From an uncultured Treponema sp. (GTDB lineage Bacteria; Spirochaetota; Spirochaetia; Treponematales; Treponemataceae), in assembly GCF_945873775.1 (NCBI RefSeq), contig NZ_CAMCEC010000001.1, positions 1 to 64,000 on the forward strand: a DNA stretch of 64,000 bases, given 5' to 3'. The notes below the pieces were generated by a model. That model was not told the origin of the DNA and did not search any database. It saw only the letters and a program-made list of their open reading frames with translations. Position 1 is the stretch's first letter, and every line of letters starts with the position of its first letter. A program made the position numbers and the translations under genes. Below, piece after piece: positions 30,516 to 40,161 of this stretch.

Positions 30516-31546
30516 AGGTTATCGTCTCCTTCTGGTGTTAATTCTTCAAAATTTTCAGTTTCCTGCTCGTCGATTTTTTCAATAATCTGAACGGCAACCT
30601 TTTTCCCGACAACGCCAGGCTGACAGTAGAATTTCTTCTTGCTGCCCACACTTAATGTAAGCGGCTCTCCAACCTTTATAGTGTTAAGTCTTATAACATC
30701 GCCTGTCCTAAGACTTAGAACATCTCTAATAGGAACATTTATTGACCCGATGTCCGCAACAAGCTCCATCTCAACATCCGCAAGTTTTTCCTTGAGAGTT
30801 CCAAGGTATTGCGTTGTGGAGCTTCTTCTAACTGAACTGAACCAGAAAGAAGATGAAAGTTTCGAAACAATCGGCTCAATCGTTATATAAGGAATACAGA
30901 TATTCATCATACCCGCTTCCTCTCCGATTTTTATTTCCAAAGTAACAAGAATGACCATTTCGCTCGGAGGAACAATTTGTGCAAACTGCGGATTTGTTTC
31001 AATCTGCTGAAGGCGCGGGCGCAAGTCTATAACCTGAGTCCATGCTTCTCTCATGTTCGCCAAAATGCGGACAATGATTCCTTCCATAACAGACTGCTCA
31101 ATATCTGTAAGGTCGCGGTTTACTTTTCCGCCTGTATCTCCAGAGCCGCCAAAAAGACGGTCAATTATTATAAAAGTAATTTCAGGAGCAATTTCAAGAA
31201 CAGCGTTTCCTTTTAAAGGATCCATGTTGATTACAGCCAAAGTTGTAGGAGTTGGAATAGAACGAATGAATTCCTCGTAAGTCAGCTGATCTACAGAAGC
31301 AACATGGACATGAACCAAAGTACGCAGCTGGGCAGAAAGGCTTGTTGTTGTAAGACGCGCAAAAGTTTCGTGCATATTGGAAACCGTGCGAATCTGCTCC
31401 TTTGAAAATTTATCAGGACGGCGGAAGTCGTAGATTTTTATACGCCTGGTATCGGTAACCGGCTTAAATTCATCTGCTTCGCTTTCGCCAGTGCTTATAG
31501 CCTGAAGGAGCTGGTCAATTTCATCCTGTGACAGAACTTCATTCAT
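30512..31546 (-). CDS. fliM: Flagellar motor switch protein FliM
   Basis: VLSQDEIDQLLQAIS, FRRPDKFSKEQIRTVSNMHETFARLTTTSLSAQLR, MNICIPYITIEPIVSKL. Confidence 0.97.
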   Translation of the reverse strand: MNEVLSQDEIDQLLQAISTGESEADEFKPVTDTRRIKIYDFRRPDKFSKEQIRTVSNMHETFARLTTTSLSAQLRTLVHVHVASVDQLTYEEFIRSIPTPTTLAVINMDPLKGNAVLEIAPEITFIIIDRLFGGSGDTGGKVNRDLTDIEQSVMEGIIVRILANMREAWTQVIDLRPRLQQIETNPQFAQIVPPSEMVILVTLEIKIGEEAGMMNICIPYITIEPIVSKLSSSFWFSSVRRSSTTQYLGTLKEKLADVEMELVADIGSINVPIRDVLSLRTGDVIRLNTIKVGEPLTLSVGSKKKFYCQPGVVGKKVAVQIIEKIDEQETENFEELTPEGDDNL

Positions 31547-31569
31547 GTCTCATTCCACCTTTTTTCAGC

Positions 31570-32124
31570 TTACTGCTGAACAACATCCTTTCCTGTAAAA
31601 CGAACATCGCGTATTCTGGAGTTGCTTAAAATATCATCGTTTATCTGGTCACGGATCTGCTGTCTTAGAACTTCCTCATTCTGCGGACGCAAATCTTCAA
31701 CAGTCTGCTCTGAAAAAAATCTTCTCAAAAAGTCAATGATTTCAATACGGCGCTCTGTGATTTCAGTTGAAGCCGCCTTGTCCTCCTTTTTGTAGCCAAG
31801 CGCAATTGTAACGCTCACACTCGCCGGAACAGGATCGCTTGTTGATGTGCGGATCTGATCCAAAGAAGTGTACCAGTCATAAGATTCTCTTTTTACAGTA
31901 TATTCCTCGCTAATTGGAATTGACTGCGAAGGTGTTTTTCCGCCTTTATTTAAAATAGCAGTTGTAACAACTACGATAGTAACAATGAAAATTACAGCAG
32001 CAACACCGATCAAAATAAATTTCAAAAGCTGAGGAAACGCGCCTTTTATTCCGCTCTTTTTTCCTGTTGAAACTTCAGCTCCGATGTCATCGCCCAAGTC
32101 GTCTGCATTGCTTTCGTCTGCCAT
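31570..32124 (-). CDS. fliL: Flagellar basal body-associated protein FliL
   Basis: Single N-terminal TM, ALGYKKEDKAASTEITERRIEIIDFLRRFFSEQTVEDLR. Confidence 0.92.
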   Translation of the reverse strand: MADESNADDLGDDIGAEVSTGKKSGIKGAFPQLLKFILIGVAAVIFIVTIVVVTTAILNKGGKTPSQSIPISEEYTVKRESYDWYTSLDQIRTSTSDPVPASVSVTIALGYKKEDKAASTEITERRIEIIDFLRRFFSEQTVEDLRPQNEEVLRQQIRDQINDDILSNSRIRDVRFTGKDVVQQ

Positions 32125-32214
32125 AAAGTCCTCCCGGATTTTAAAATCTTCTCGTTATTTATATCGGAATTTTTAAATTTTATCTTAGAAGAAATTGAAA
32201 AATAAGCATTTCCA

Positions 32215-32937
32215 CTAAAAATGTCCATCGTCAAGAACAATTACATCTACACGCCGGTTATACGCGCGGCCTTCCGCAGTGTCATTGCTAAGCTTAGGAC
32301 GAGTATCCGCATATCCTGCAATAGAAAACTGCTGCTCATCTACGCCAAAATCCGCAAGATAATGCAGAACATTTGCCGCCCGAGCCGCAGAAAGTTCCCA
32401 GTTGCTAGGATAAATGCTTGAAGCAGGAACAGGCCTGTTGTCCGTATGGCCTTCAATGCGCCATCTTCTGCCGGCAACTTCCGGGGAAGCAAAAAATTTT
32501 GCAAGATTAAGCAAAGTTCCCCTAGCCTCTTCAATGTTAAGTTCCGCGCTGCCTTCCTCAAAAAAAGCATCGGATGCGAGTGAAATTACAAGTCCGCGTT
32601 CATCGCTGGTTATAGTTATTTTGTTTGATTTTACTTCCGGCGCAAAACTGGAAATCGCCTTTTTCATTGCAGGACCTAAAGCGCGGCCTTTTTCTATAGA
32701 AGGAAGAGAACTGACAACGTTTCCTAAGTTGGCAAGGCTTCCGGGACTTACAGAAATTCCACCGCCAGGATTATTATTTGAAAGCGAAGCCTGCAAAGCC
32801 GCCATCTGAACTGCATCTGATTCGGAAGGATCATAAAGCATAACGAAAAAGCAGAGCATGAGAGTAATCATGTCTCCGTAAGTGCCCATCCAGGCGGTTG
32901 ACGGTTTTTCTGGTTCTTTTTTTTCTCTTTTTGCCAT
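32215..32937 (-). CDS. motB: Flagellar motor stator protein MotB
   Basis: TAWMGTYGDMITLMLCFFVMLYD and OmpA domain WRIEGHTDNRPV...NWELSAARAANVLHYL. ATG at 32937 follows GGGGAG. Confidence 0.95.
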   Translation of the reverse strand: MAKREKKEPEKPSTAWMGTYGDMITLMLCFFVMLYDPSESDAVQMAALQASLSNNNPGGGISVSPGSLANLGNVVSSLPSIEKGRALGPAMKKAISSFAPEVKSNKITITSDERGLVISLASDAFFEEGSAELNIEEARGTLLNLAKFFASPEVAGRRWRIEGHTDNRPVPASSIYPSNWELSAARAANVLHYLADFGVDEQQFSIAGYADTRPKLSNDTAEGRAYNRRVDVIVLDDGHF

Positions 32938-32954
32938 TGAAAAACTCCCCAAGC

Positions 32955-33737
32955 CTAGTCTTTCAAGATGTCGGACTCAATTGCCTTGCGGGATTTTGGA
33001 TCCAAATATGTAAGAAGTTTTTGTCCAAGAATACGCGGGTTGTCTCCTGCCTGAATAGAAAGAATTCCTTCCAGAACCATTTCCTTTACATTCATTTCGT
33101 TTCCATTCTGCATAATGAGCTTCTGAGCCAAAGGTCCGAAAAGCCAGTTCGCAAGCATAGAACCATACAAAGTTGTAATAAGAGCAACCGCCATGTTAGG
33201 ACCGAGCGCGCTTTTGTCTTCAAGGTTTCTTAACATACCAATAAGACCAATAACGGTTCCCATCATTCCGTAACCAGGAGCAAAACCTGCCCACTGAATA
33301 ACAACGTTAATCCATGCCATGTGGCGGCTTTCTGCCTGAGCCATTTCATTTTCAAGAATAGAGCGGATTGCGCTTCCGTCGTTTCCGTCTACCATAAGAC
33401 GCAAGCCTTCTTTTAGGAACGGGTCATCAAGGTCGTCAAGCCCTTCTTCAAGAGCAAGAATTCCTTCACGGCGGGCCTTTTCACTAAGGGCAACCATGTT
33501 TTGAACAGTTGTTTTTTCTCCGTAGTCGAAAGTTTTAAAAGCCCTTCCCATAATGCCAAAAAGACCGATAATCTGATTCATAGGGGCGCAAATCCACAAA
33601 GAAAAATAAGATCCGCCAATAGTTACGAAAATTGATGGAATATCTATAATACCCATAATGGATCCGCCGGACGTAAAAACACCAACTGCCATCATTGCAA
33701 GTCCGCCAAAGAATCCTATCAGAGTAGCTAAATCCAT
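32955..33737 (-). CDS. motA: Flagellar motor stator protein MotA
   Basis: MDLATLIGFFGGLAMMAVGVFTSGG..., APGYGMMGTVIGLIGMLRNLEDKSALGPNMAVALITTLYGSMLANWLFGP; GGAGG before ATG at 33737. Confidence 0.96.
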   Translation of the reverse strand: MDLATLIGFFGGLAMMAVGVFTSGGSIMGIIDIPSIFVTIGGSYFSLWICAPMNQIIGLFGIMGRAFKTFDYGEKTTVQNMVALSEKARREGILALEEGLDDLDDPFLKEGLRLMVDGNDGSAIRSILENEMAQAESRHMAWINVVIQWAGFAPGYGMMGTVIGLIGMLRNLEDKSALGPNMAVALITTLYGSMLANWLFGPLAQKLIMQNGNEMNVKEMVLEGILSIQAGDNPRILGQKLLTYLDPKSRKAIESDILKD

Positions 33738-33761
33738 TTTTTCCTCCCGCTCGCGCAAGAA

Positions 33762-33953
33762 TCAAAGTTCCTGCATTCCTATTTTTTTTCTATATATAAC
33801 AATTCGTTCTATGATTTCTTCTGGAGATTCTTTTACAACAATTTTTTTACCTGAAAGAAGAGCAAGCGTAACATCAGGATTTTGTTCCATAGATTCAATC
33901 TGGTGCGGATTGACCCAGTATTTTTTTCCGTTCAGACGCGTTACTTCAATCAT
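33762..33953 (-). CDS. flbD: Flagellar protein FlbD
   Basis: 63 aa: MIEVTRLNGKKYWVNPHQIESMEQNPDVTLALLSGKKIVVKESPEEIIERI. Confidence 0.93.
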   Translation of the reverse strand: MIEVTRLNGKKYWVNPHQIESMEQNPDVTLALLSGKKIVVKESPEEIIERIVIYRKKIGMQEL

Positions 33954-34070
33954 AATATACTATAATGAACTGTAAAATGTGAATCGTCAAGTATTTTAGA
34001 CTATTTTTGACGTAAAAACAAGAGAAAGCAAACTTTTTAATAGTACAAGGCACTAAAGCTGCCAAAGGTT

Positions 34071-34727
34071 TTAGAGGACTTTGCTTCCGTTCGCCATAAG
34101 CTTAAAACGGCAGTCAAAAAATTCCGCGGCTTTTCTGCACATGAGCATTCGTCCTAAAAAAATATCAAAATAGTCGCACATTGTGCAAATGTTTTCATCA
34201 ATCTGAAGATTCAGGGAAATTTGACCTTTTTCATGGTTTATTTTTAAAGTCGAATTTTCAACTGCAAAATTAACGCGGTCGTGTATATCGAATGCGGATT
34301 TTTCCTTTGTTCTTACGCGGTTTCGCCTTACGTCCGTTTTGTCTGCGATTATAAGGGCTGCGGAAACTTTGTCGAATGCTCCGCCTGTTGACTCGTCATG
34401 GTTTGCAATGCACGAAACGATTTCAATTCGGTCTTCGCAAGAGAAATCAAGCTTGCCAAGAATTTCATTTGCCAAAAGTCCGCCGTATTCTGCATGATGC
34501 TTTCTGTTTAGGGCATTTCCAATGTCGTGCATATATCCTGCTATTTTTGCAAGCTCAATCTTTTCTTTTGATTCCCCGAATTCCTGCAAAATAAATCCTG
34601 CCCGCTCAGAAACCAAGCCGCAATGTCCAGGCCCATGATCTGTAAAACCAAGATTTCCCAAAATTTCATTTCCCTTGTTCAAAAACGCATTTATTTCTGT
34701 GTTCTTTTTTATTTCTTCAACTGTCAT
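34071..34727 (-). CDS. HD-domain phosphohydrolase
   Basis: DHGPGHCGLVSERAG ... IAGYMHDIGNALNRKHHAEYGG ... IANHDES ... ADKTDVRRNR. Confidence 0.82.
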   Translation of the reverse strand: MTVEEIKKNTEINAFLNKGNEILGNLGFTDHGPGHCGLVSERAGFILQEFGESKEKIELAKIAGYMHDIGNALNRKHHAEYGGLLANEILGKLDFSCEDRIEIVSCIANHDESTGGAFDKVSAALIIADKTDVRRNRVRTKEKSAFDIHDRVNFAVENSTLKINHEKGQISLNLQIDENICTMCDYFDIFLGRMLMCRKAAEFFDCRFKLMANGSKVL

Positions 34728-34862
34728 ATTATATATATTATAGAAAACATTTGTTAAAAAAGCATTAAATTAAAAATCATTACTTAAAAAATTCAAATAA
34801 TAATCTGTTAGAGGCGCGCAAAAATTCTTGAACTTCCTGCTGAATAATTGTAAATTTCAGCC

Positions 34863-35567
34863 ATGAAAACAAAAATCCTTGTAATTGAAGATGTTCCAGA
34901 AATGGCAGAGTTGATTTGCATGTACTTGAACAACGCGGATTTTGACTCGCTGGCATTTGACACAGCAGAAAAAGCTCTTGAAAAACTAAGCGCAGGATAT
35001 TCGCCTGCTTTGGTAATTTTGGATTTAAATCTTCCCGGAATGAGCGGATTTGACTTTTTAAAGACTTTCAGAAAAAACTACAAAGCCACAATTCCTGTTA
35101 TAATTGTTTCTGCGCGGGATGCAGATGAAGATATAATAGAAGGACTTGGATTTGGTGCGGACGAATTTGTAACAAAGCCATTCAGCCCGAAAGTTCTAGT
35201 TGCAAGAGTTCAGTCCAAGCTCGCGCGGCTTTGCGCAACAGAAGCTTCCGTGGAAGAAACAATAAATTTTGGTCCGTACACGCTTTACTGCAACAGCTGC
35301 ATCCTAAAAAAAGGAACTGAAAAAATTCCGCTTTCCACAAAAGAATATGAAGTTCTTGAATATCTTGTAAAAAACAACAGCAAGCCTGCAACGCCAGAGC
35401 AAGTTTTTAATGCGGTATGGAAAACTCCGTTCGGAGACATGACTGCGGTTGGAGTTTATGTTCAAAGGCTAAGAAGAAAAATCGAGGAAGATCCTGCAAA
35501 CCCAAAGTATATAAAGACAGTTTTTGGACTTGGCTACCAGTTCAGCATGGAAAACAATGAAAATTAA
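34863..35567 (+). CDS. OmpR-family response regulator
   Basis: Receiver domain (VIEDVPEMAELI, LVILDLNLPGMSGFDFL, VTKPFSPKVLVARV) and winged-helix DNA-binding domain (VGVYVQRLRRKIEEDPANPKYIKTVFGLGYQF). Confidence 0.95.
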   Translation: MKTKILVIEDVPEMAELICMYLNNADFDSLAFDTAEKALEKLSAGYSPALVILDLNLPGMSGFDFLKTFRKNYKATIPVIIVSARDADEDIIEGLGFGADEFVTKPFSPKVLVARVQSKLARLCATEASVEETINFGPYTLYCNSCILKKGTEKIPLSTKEYEVLEYLVKNNSKPATPEQVFNAVWKTPFGDMTAVGVYVQRLRRKIEEDPANPKYIKTVFGLGYQFSMENNEN

Positions 35568-36936
35568 AAATCAAATTTCGCTTTTAATCACGGGAATTAT
35601 AATACTTCCAACGCTGTGCATGATTCTTTTTCCGATTTACACATATTACAATTCCCCGCGAAGATTTTTAATGAAAGGCTACAAGGAAATTAGAAAAATA
35701 AACGAGGCGAATCTTTCTGAAAGCGACTGGAACCAGATTCAAAACTACATTGAAAAAATTCCGCCGGAAGTCCAGATTCTGATTTTTTACAACTCAAAAA
35801 TTATTCTTTCTACAATTCCTGAATTAAAAACAGGAAGCACGCACAATCCCAAGGAACTGTTTGATTTTGTGCAGACAACAAATTCTTCTTACGACTATCA
35901 GTTTCAGTCTTTCTTTCTTGAAAACCAGCCGAAAAAAGATGCGCGCGACGGAAGCCACAAAAACAAAGGCTTGATTATAAGCCGATTCGATGCAAAAGAA
36001 AAAAACTCGCTGAAAAGAATTCCAAAATTCATGATGCACATATTTTTTGTAGTGCTTGCTTTTGAATCATTGTCAATCACGGTGATTATTTTAATTGCAA
36101 AGTCAGTTTCAAATTCAATAGAAATAATTCAAAAGGCAACTCAAAAAATTGCAAACGGAGAGCTTGACACAAAGCTTGAAATTTCAGGCAGAAGAAACTC
36201 AAATGAAATTTTGCAGCTCACGGAAGACTTGGAGCGCATGAGAAAAGCATTAAAGGAAAATCTTGAACGCCGCTCGCGCTTTATAATGGGAATAAGCCAC
36301 GACTTGAGAACGCCAGTCGCGCTGATAAAAGGATATTCAGAAGCGGTTTCAGATGGAATTGTAAACAGCATTGACGACATAAAAAAATCGGTTTCAATAA
36401 TAAACACAAAAGCCGGCCAGCTTGAATCAATGATAAATGACTTAATCAACTATGTAAAAATGGACAACATAGAATGGAAAAAAACTTTAAGGCCTGTTGA
36501 GCTGAAATCGTTTTTAAAGGACTTTGCAGCAAACATGGAATGCGCCGCAGAACTGTATAAACGGAAAATTTCAAGTTCAATAGAAATCGATGAGCAGCAA
36601 GTTCTTATGGACAAAAACCTTTTTACGCGGGCTTTGGAAAACATCTACGGAAACGCACTGCGCTACACAAATGACGGAGATTCAATTTCACTTGAAGCAA
36701 AAAAGAATTCACTTGGAAAAACTGAAATTTCAATAAGCGACACTGGAGTTGGAATTCCAGAAGAAGACTTGGAAAAAGTTTTTGAGCTGTTCTTCCGCGC
36801 TTCAAATTCCCGGCGTGAAAACGGAATGGGCATAGGACTTTCTGTAGTCAAGTCAATTATAGACAGCCACGGCTGGAGCATAAATGTAAAATCCAAGCCG
36901 AACCAAGGAACAACATTTACAATAACACTGAACTAA
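35557..36936 (+). CDS. Sensor histidine kinase
   Basis: Two TMs, HAMP-like region, MGISHDLRTPVALIKGYSEAV, NALRYTNDG, DTGVGIPEEDLEKVFELFFR, GMGIGLSVVKSI. ATG at 35557 (MKIKNQISLLITG) overlaps the RR stop. Confidence 0.95.
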   Translation: MKIKNQISLLITGIIILPTLCMILFPIYTYYNSPRRFLMKGYKEIRKINEANLSESDWNQIQNYIEKIPPEVQILIFYNSKIILSTIPELKTGSTHNPKELFDFVQTTNSSYDYQFQSFFLENQPKKDARDGSHKNKGLIISRFDAKEKNSLKRIPKFMMHIFFVVLAFESLSITVIILIAKSVSNSIEIIQKATQKIANGELDTKLEISGRRNSNEILQLTEDLERMRKALKENLERRSRFIMGISHDLRTPVALIKGYSEAVSDGIVNSIDDIKKSVSIINTKAGQLESMINDLINYVKMDNIEWKKTLRPVELKSFLKDFAANMECAAELYKRKISSSIEIDEQQVLMDKNLFTRALENIYGNALRYTNDGDSISLEAKKNSLGKTEISISDTGVGIPEEDLEKVFELFFRASNSRRENGMGIGLSVVKSIIDSHGWSINVKSKPNQGTTFTITLN

Positions 36937-37849
36937 GAAAGCTTGAAATTATTTTCTTTATATTTTCTTTGTCGTCAGCATCCACAATGCAAGCTTCAGG
37001 AATTCCGCGCATAAAAGTGTATTGCTTTTTTGCATAATGGTGGCTGTTGAATTTTATTTTTTCTTTTATCTGCTCCAAGGAAAGACCTTCAATAAAAAAT
37101 TCTCTGTAGCCAATGGCTTTCATCGCGGGAGAATCTTTTGTAAGCCCTGATTTTTTTAAAGCCTCAACTTCCTGCGCAAGTCCTGCTTCAAACATTTTTT
37201 CCACACGCAAATCGATGCGCCTGTAAAGTTCTTCTCTGCTCCGATTTAAAATCAGTATGCAAAATTTATACTGTTTTCTAAGTTCGCATGGAAGAGTGAA
37301 TGAACTTAAAGGCTTTCCGCATGAATAGAAAATTTCAAGGGCGCGGCAAATTCTATATTCGTCATTTATATTTATTTTTTTTGCGCTCACAGGATCTACA
37401 ATTTTAAGTTCTGCATACAGACTTTCTTTTCCTAAATCGGCAAGTTTTTGTTTTATCTGCGCTCTGATTTCAAGGCGGCTTTCTGGAGTTGACGGTGAGC
37501 CTAGCAAAAAATTTCTTATATAAAAACCAGTTCCACCAATCACCAAAGGAATTTTTTTTCTGCTCCAAATTTGCGCGCACAAAGAATCTGCGGAGTCAAG
37601 AAAGTTTCCAAGCCCAAATTGCTCCTGCGGATTTGCAACATCAATAAGATGAAAAGGAATTTCCTGCTGCTCCTCTTTTGTAGGCTTTGCAGTTCCAATA
37701 TCAAGACCTTTGTAAACCGCCTGGCTGTCCGCGCTAATGACTTCGGCTTTTCCTTTAAAAACAAAAGAACTGCTTCTGCCGAACAAGTCTTCAGCCAAAG
37801 CAGTTTTTCCGCAAGCAGTTGGTGCAAAAACAACAATTACTGGAATCAA
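36917..37849 (-). CDS. miaA: tRNA dimethylallyltransferase MiaA
   Basis: FAPTACGKTALAEDLF, SADSQAVYKGLDIGTAKPT, PFHLIDVANPQEQFGLGNF, IGGTGFYI, AIGYREF. Confidence 0.95.
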   Translation of the reverse strand: MIPVIVVFAPTACGKTALAEDLFGRSSSFVFKGKAEVISADSQAVYKGLDIGTAKPTKEEQQEIPFHLIDVANPQEQFGLGNFLDSADSLCAQIWSRKKIPLVIGGTGFYIRNFLLGSPSTPESRLEIRAQIKQKLADLGKESLYAELKIVDPVSAKKININDEYRICRALEIFYSCGKPLSSFTLPCELRKQYKFCILILNRSREELYRRIDLRVEKMFEAGLAQEVEALKKSGLTKDSPAMKAIGYREFFIEGLSLEQIKEKIKFNSHHYAKKQYTFMRGIPEACIVDADDKENIKKIISSFLSSVLL

Positions 37850-37874
37850 TTTTCAATCAATGCAAAAAGCAAAA

Positions 37875-38096
37875 TTAGCGTGCCGGAGCTTCAATAGCGT
37901 ATTTAACTTCGCCTGAAAAAAGCTGACGGGCTGCAAGACTTACAACTTTTCCGTCGTTATCTTCTACAAGCTCAGAAACAGCAGGATCTTCTATCATGGC
38001 AAGTTTTGCAAGCTGATATGCGCGGCGGCTAGCAGCAACAGTAATGGCGTACATTCCGCCTTTGAATTTAGCAAGTTCTTCAAGTGGAAAAATCAT
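37875..38096 (-). CDS. rpoZ: DNA-directed RNA polymerase omega subunit-like protein
   Basis: 73 aa MIFPLEELAKFKGGMYAITVAASRRAYQLAKL...; omega-like (NRYAAVLVAAKRARQL-type core); located next to miaA. Confidence 0.75.
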   Translation of the reverse strand: MIFPLEELAKFKGGMYAITVAASRRAYQLAKLAMIEDPAVSELVEDNDGKVVSLAARQLFSGEVKYAIEAPAR

Positions 38097-38123
38097 AGTT
38101 TACCCCTCACAAAAAGTGAAATA

Positions 38124-38152
38124 ATTATATCAAAAAACGCAGGTGTAGTCAA
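38124..38152 (-). promoter_or_regulatory. sigma70-type promoter of rpoZ-miaA
   Basis: Minus strand TTGACT (38147-38152) - 17 bp - TATAAT (38124-38129). Confidence 0.8.
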
Positions 38153-38157
38153 ACAGA

Positions 38158-38198
38158 AACAAAAAAAGCTGAACAGACGAGGGTTCATCTGTCCAGCT
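38158..38198 (-). terminator. Rho-independent terminator downstream of flgE
   Basis: Minus strand AGCTGgACAGA-loop-TCTGTtCAGCT followed by TTTTTTT. Confidence 0.85.
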
Positions 38199-38263
38199 AA
38201 GGTTGGGTTATGAATTAGAGGTTCTAAAGAAATTACTTTCTAAAGATTCCTAGTTCAACTAAA

Positions 38264-39655
38264 TTAGCGTTTCAAGCCTAAAACAGTTTCAAGCATTGAA
38301 TCTCCGGTTTGAATTGTCTTTGCGTTAGATTCAAATCCGCGCTGAGTTACAATCATGTCTGTGAGCTGCTCTGTAAGGTCAACGTTTGACATTTCCAAAG
38401 TTCCAGAAAGCATGCTTCCTTTTCCCTGAGTTCCGCTTTCGCCGATGTTTGCCATTCCAGAGTTGATTGATTCTGCGTAAGTGTTGTCGCCTTTTTTTTC
38501 AAGACCGCCCTGGTTTGTAAAGCTTGCCATTGCGACTTGTCCGATTGTGCGGACAGAACCATTTGAATAAACGCCTGTAATTATTCCAGACTGGTCAATC
38601 TTAAAGTTGTCAAGATAGCCGAGCTTGTAGCCGTCCTGATAGTTTGCTTTTGTTGTAGATTTTGAAGCAGCCTGAGTAATTGTGTTTTCCATTGAGCCGA
38701 TTGTTCCAAGGTTCAAGTTGAAAGTCTGGCGGTATGGATTTCCGTTCGCATCGGCATTTGAATCAGTAACTGCATAAGAAGCCTGAAGAACGATTTCGCC
38801 CTGAGGGTTAGACTGATTTCCTGCGCTGTCAATTACAGACTGAAGTTTTCCTGTGTTGTCGAAATTCAAAGTGTAAGTATTCTGCACGCCATCTGTTGTT
38901 CCAAAGCCAATTCTTGTCTGTGTAAAATCAGCATTGTCCGGGTCAACATTTACAGTAACTGTCCACTGGTTTGGATCTCCAGGAACTTTTGCAAAATTCA
39001 TCTGAACCTGATGAGCGTTTCCGTAAGTATCATAAATATCAATTTCTGTCTGCCAAGTTCCTTCAATGACCTGATCCGCAGTCGGATTGTCCGGAATTTC
39101 TGGTGTGTTCTTGTTAAGGTTGCAGAAGTATCTTACATTTTCTGTTGCTTTAGGCGGGTCTTTCTGGCCAACTGGAATCACCAAATCTGTAGGAGTTGCG
39201 GAAGAGCGCACAACCTGACGTCCGTTTACTTCTTCTGCCATCCAGCCCTGAACACGAAGTCCGTTAGCAGGATTTACAAGAGTTCCGTTTGAATCTGTTC
39301 CAAAGACACCTGCGCGTGAATAGAAAGTTTCATCTCCGTTTTTAAGAACAAAGAATCCGTTTCCCTGAATAGCAAGGTCGGTTGTGTTTCCTGTTGTCTG
39401 AAGGTTTCCCTGTGTAAAGATTGTGTCAATTGTAGCAACACTCATTCCAAGTCCGACTTCCTTAGGATTTACACCGCCCACTTCTTCTGTAGGACGTGCG
39501 GCACCGTTAATCTGCTGGCTTATCATGTCCTGAAAAGTAGCGCGGCCTTTTTTAAATCCGTAAGTGTTTACATTGGAAATGTTGTTTCCAATTACATCCA
39601 TTCTTGTCTGGTGATTCTGCAAGCCCGAAACGCCTGCATAAAGTGATCTCATCAT
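38264..39655 (-). CDS. flgE: Flagellar hook protein FlgE
   Basis: [45 protein letters not shown]...; C-terminal [41 protein letters not shown]. Confidence 0.97.
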   Translation of the reverse strand: MMRSLYAGVSGLQNHQTRMDVIGNNISNVNTYGFKKGRATFQDMISQQINGAARPTEEVGGVNPKEVGLGMSVATIDTIFTQGNLQTTGNTTDLAIQGNGFFVLKNGDETFYSRAGVFGTDSNGTLVNPANGLRVQGWMAEEVNGRQVVRSSATPTDLVIPVGQKDPPKATENVRYFCNLNKNTPEIPDNPTADQVIEGTWQTEIDIYDTYGNAHQVQMNFAKVPGDPNQWTVTVNVDPDNADFTQTRIGFGTTDGVQNTYTLNFDNTGKLQSVIDSAGNQSNPQGEIVLQASYAVTDSNADANGNPYRQTFNLNLGTIGSMENTITQAASKSTTKANYQDGYKLGYLDNFKIDQSGIITGVYSNGSVRTIGQVAMASFTNQGGLEKKGDNTYAESINSGMANIGESGTQGKGSMLSGTLEMSNVDLTEQLTDMIVTQRGFESNAKTIQTGDSMLETVLGLKR

Positions 39656-39702
39656 AAATTTACCCTCTTATGATTTTTTATACGAGTTCCCCCAACCTGA
39701 AC

Positions 39703-40152
39703 TCATTCTCCGTAAACTGCGGAGATTTGTTTCATGTCATAATACATATTGTTTACGCGCACCTGCGGATTCGCTCCGTAAGTTACGGCTTCAACAACTC
39801 CAGTTGTCTTTGTGTCGCCAAGCGTAATGTCAACAGTTTTTCCGATTGTTCCTACAGCCTGAGAAGAAACAAGCATTGAATTCATTTTGGCAAATTCCTG
39901 ATTCATGTTTGTCATCTGCTCAAGTGAACTGAACTGAGCCATCTGCGCAATGAACTGCGTGTTTTCCATAGGAGAAGTAGGATCCTGATTTGAAAGCTGA
40001 GTAATCAAAAGCTTAAGGAAATCATCCTTTCCCAAGTCGCGCTGAACTTTTCTTCCTTCAATCGTAATTGACTTGTTGAAAGAATCTACCTGCATATTCA
40101 GCTTTGCCATTTCCTGATCGCTAAGCCTTGTATTCAACTGAATTCCGTCCAT
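39703..40152 (-). CDS. flgD: Flagellar hook assembly protein FlgD
   Basis: LGKDDFLKLLITQLSNQDPTSPMENTQFIAQMAQFSSLEQMTNMN. Confidence 0.95.
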   Translation of the reverse strand: MDGIQLNTRLSDQEMAKLNMQVDSFNKSITIEGRKVQRDLGKDDFLKLLITQLSNQDPTSPMENTQFIAQMAQFSSLEQMTNMNQEFAKMNSMLVSSQAVGTIGKTVDITLGDTKTTGVVEAVTYGANPQVRVNNMYYDMKQISAVYGE

Positions 40153-40161
40153 CTTTTACTC

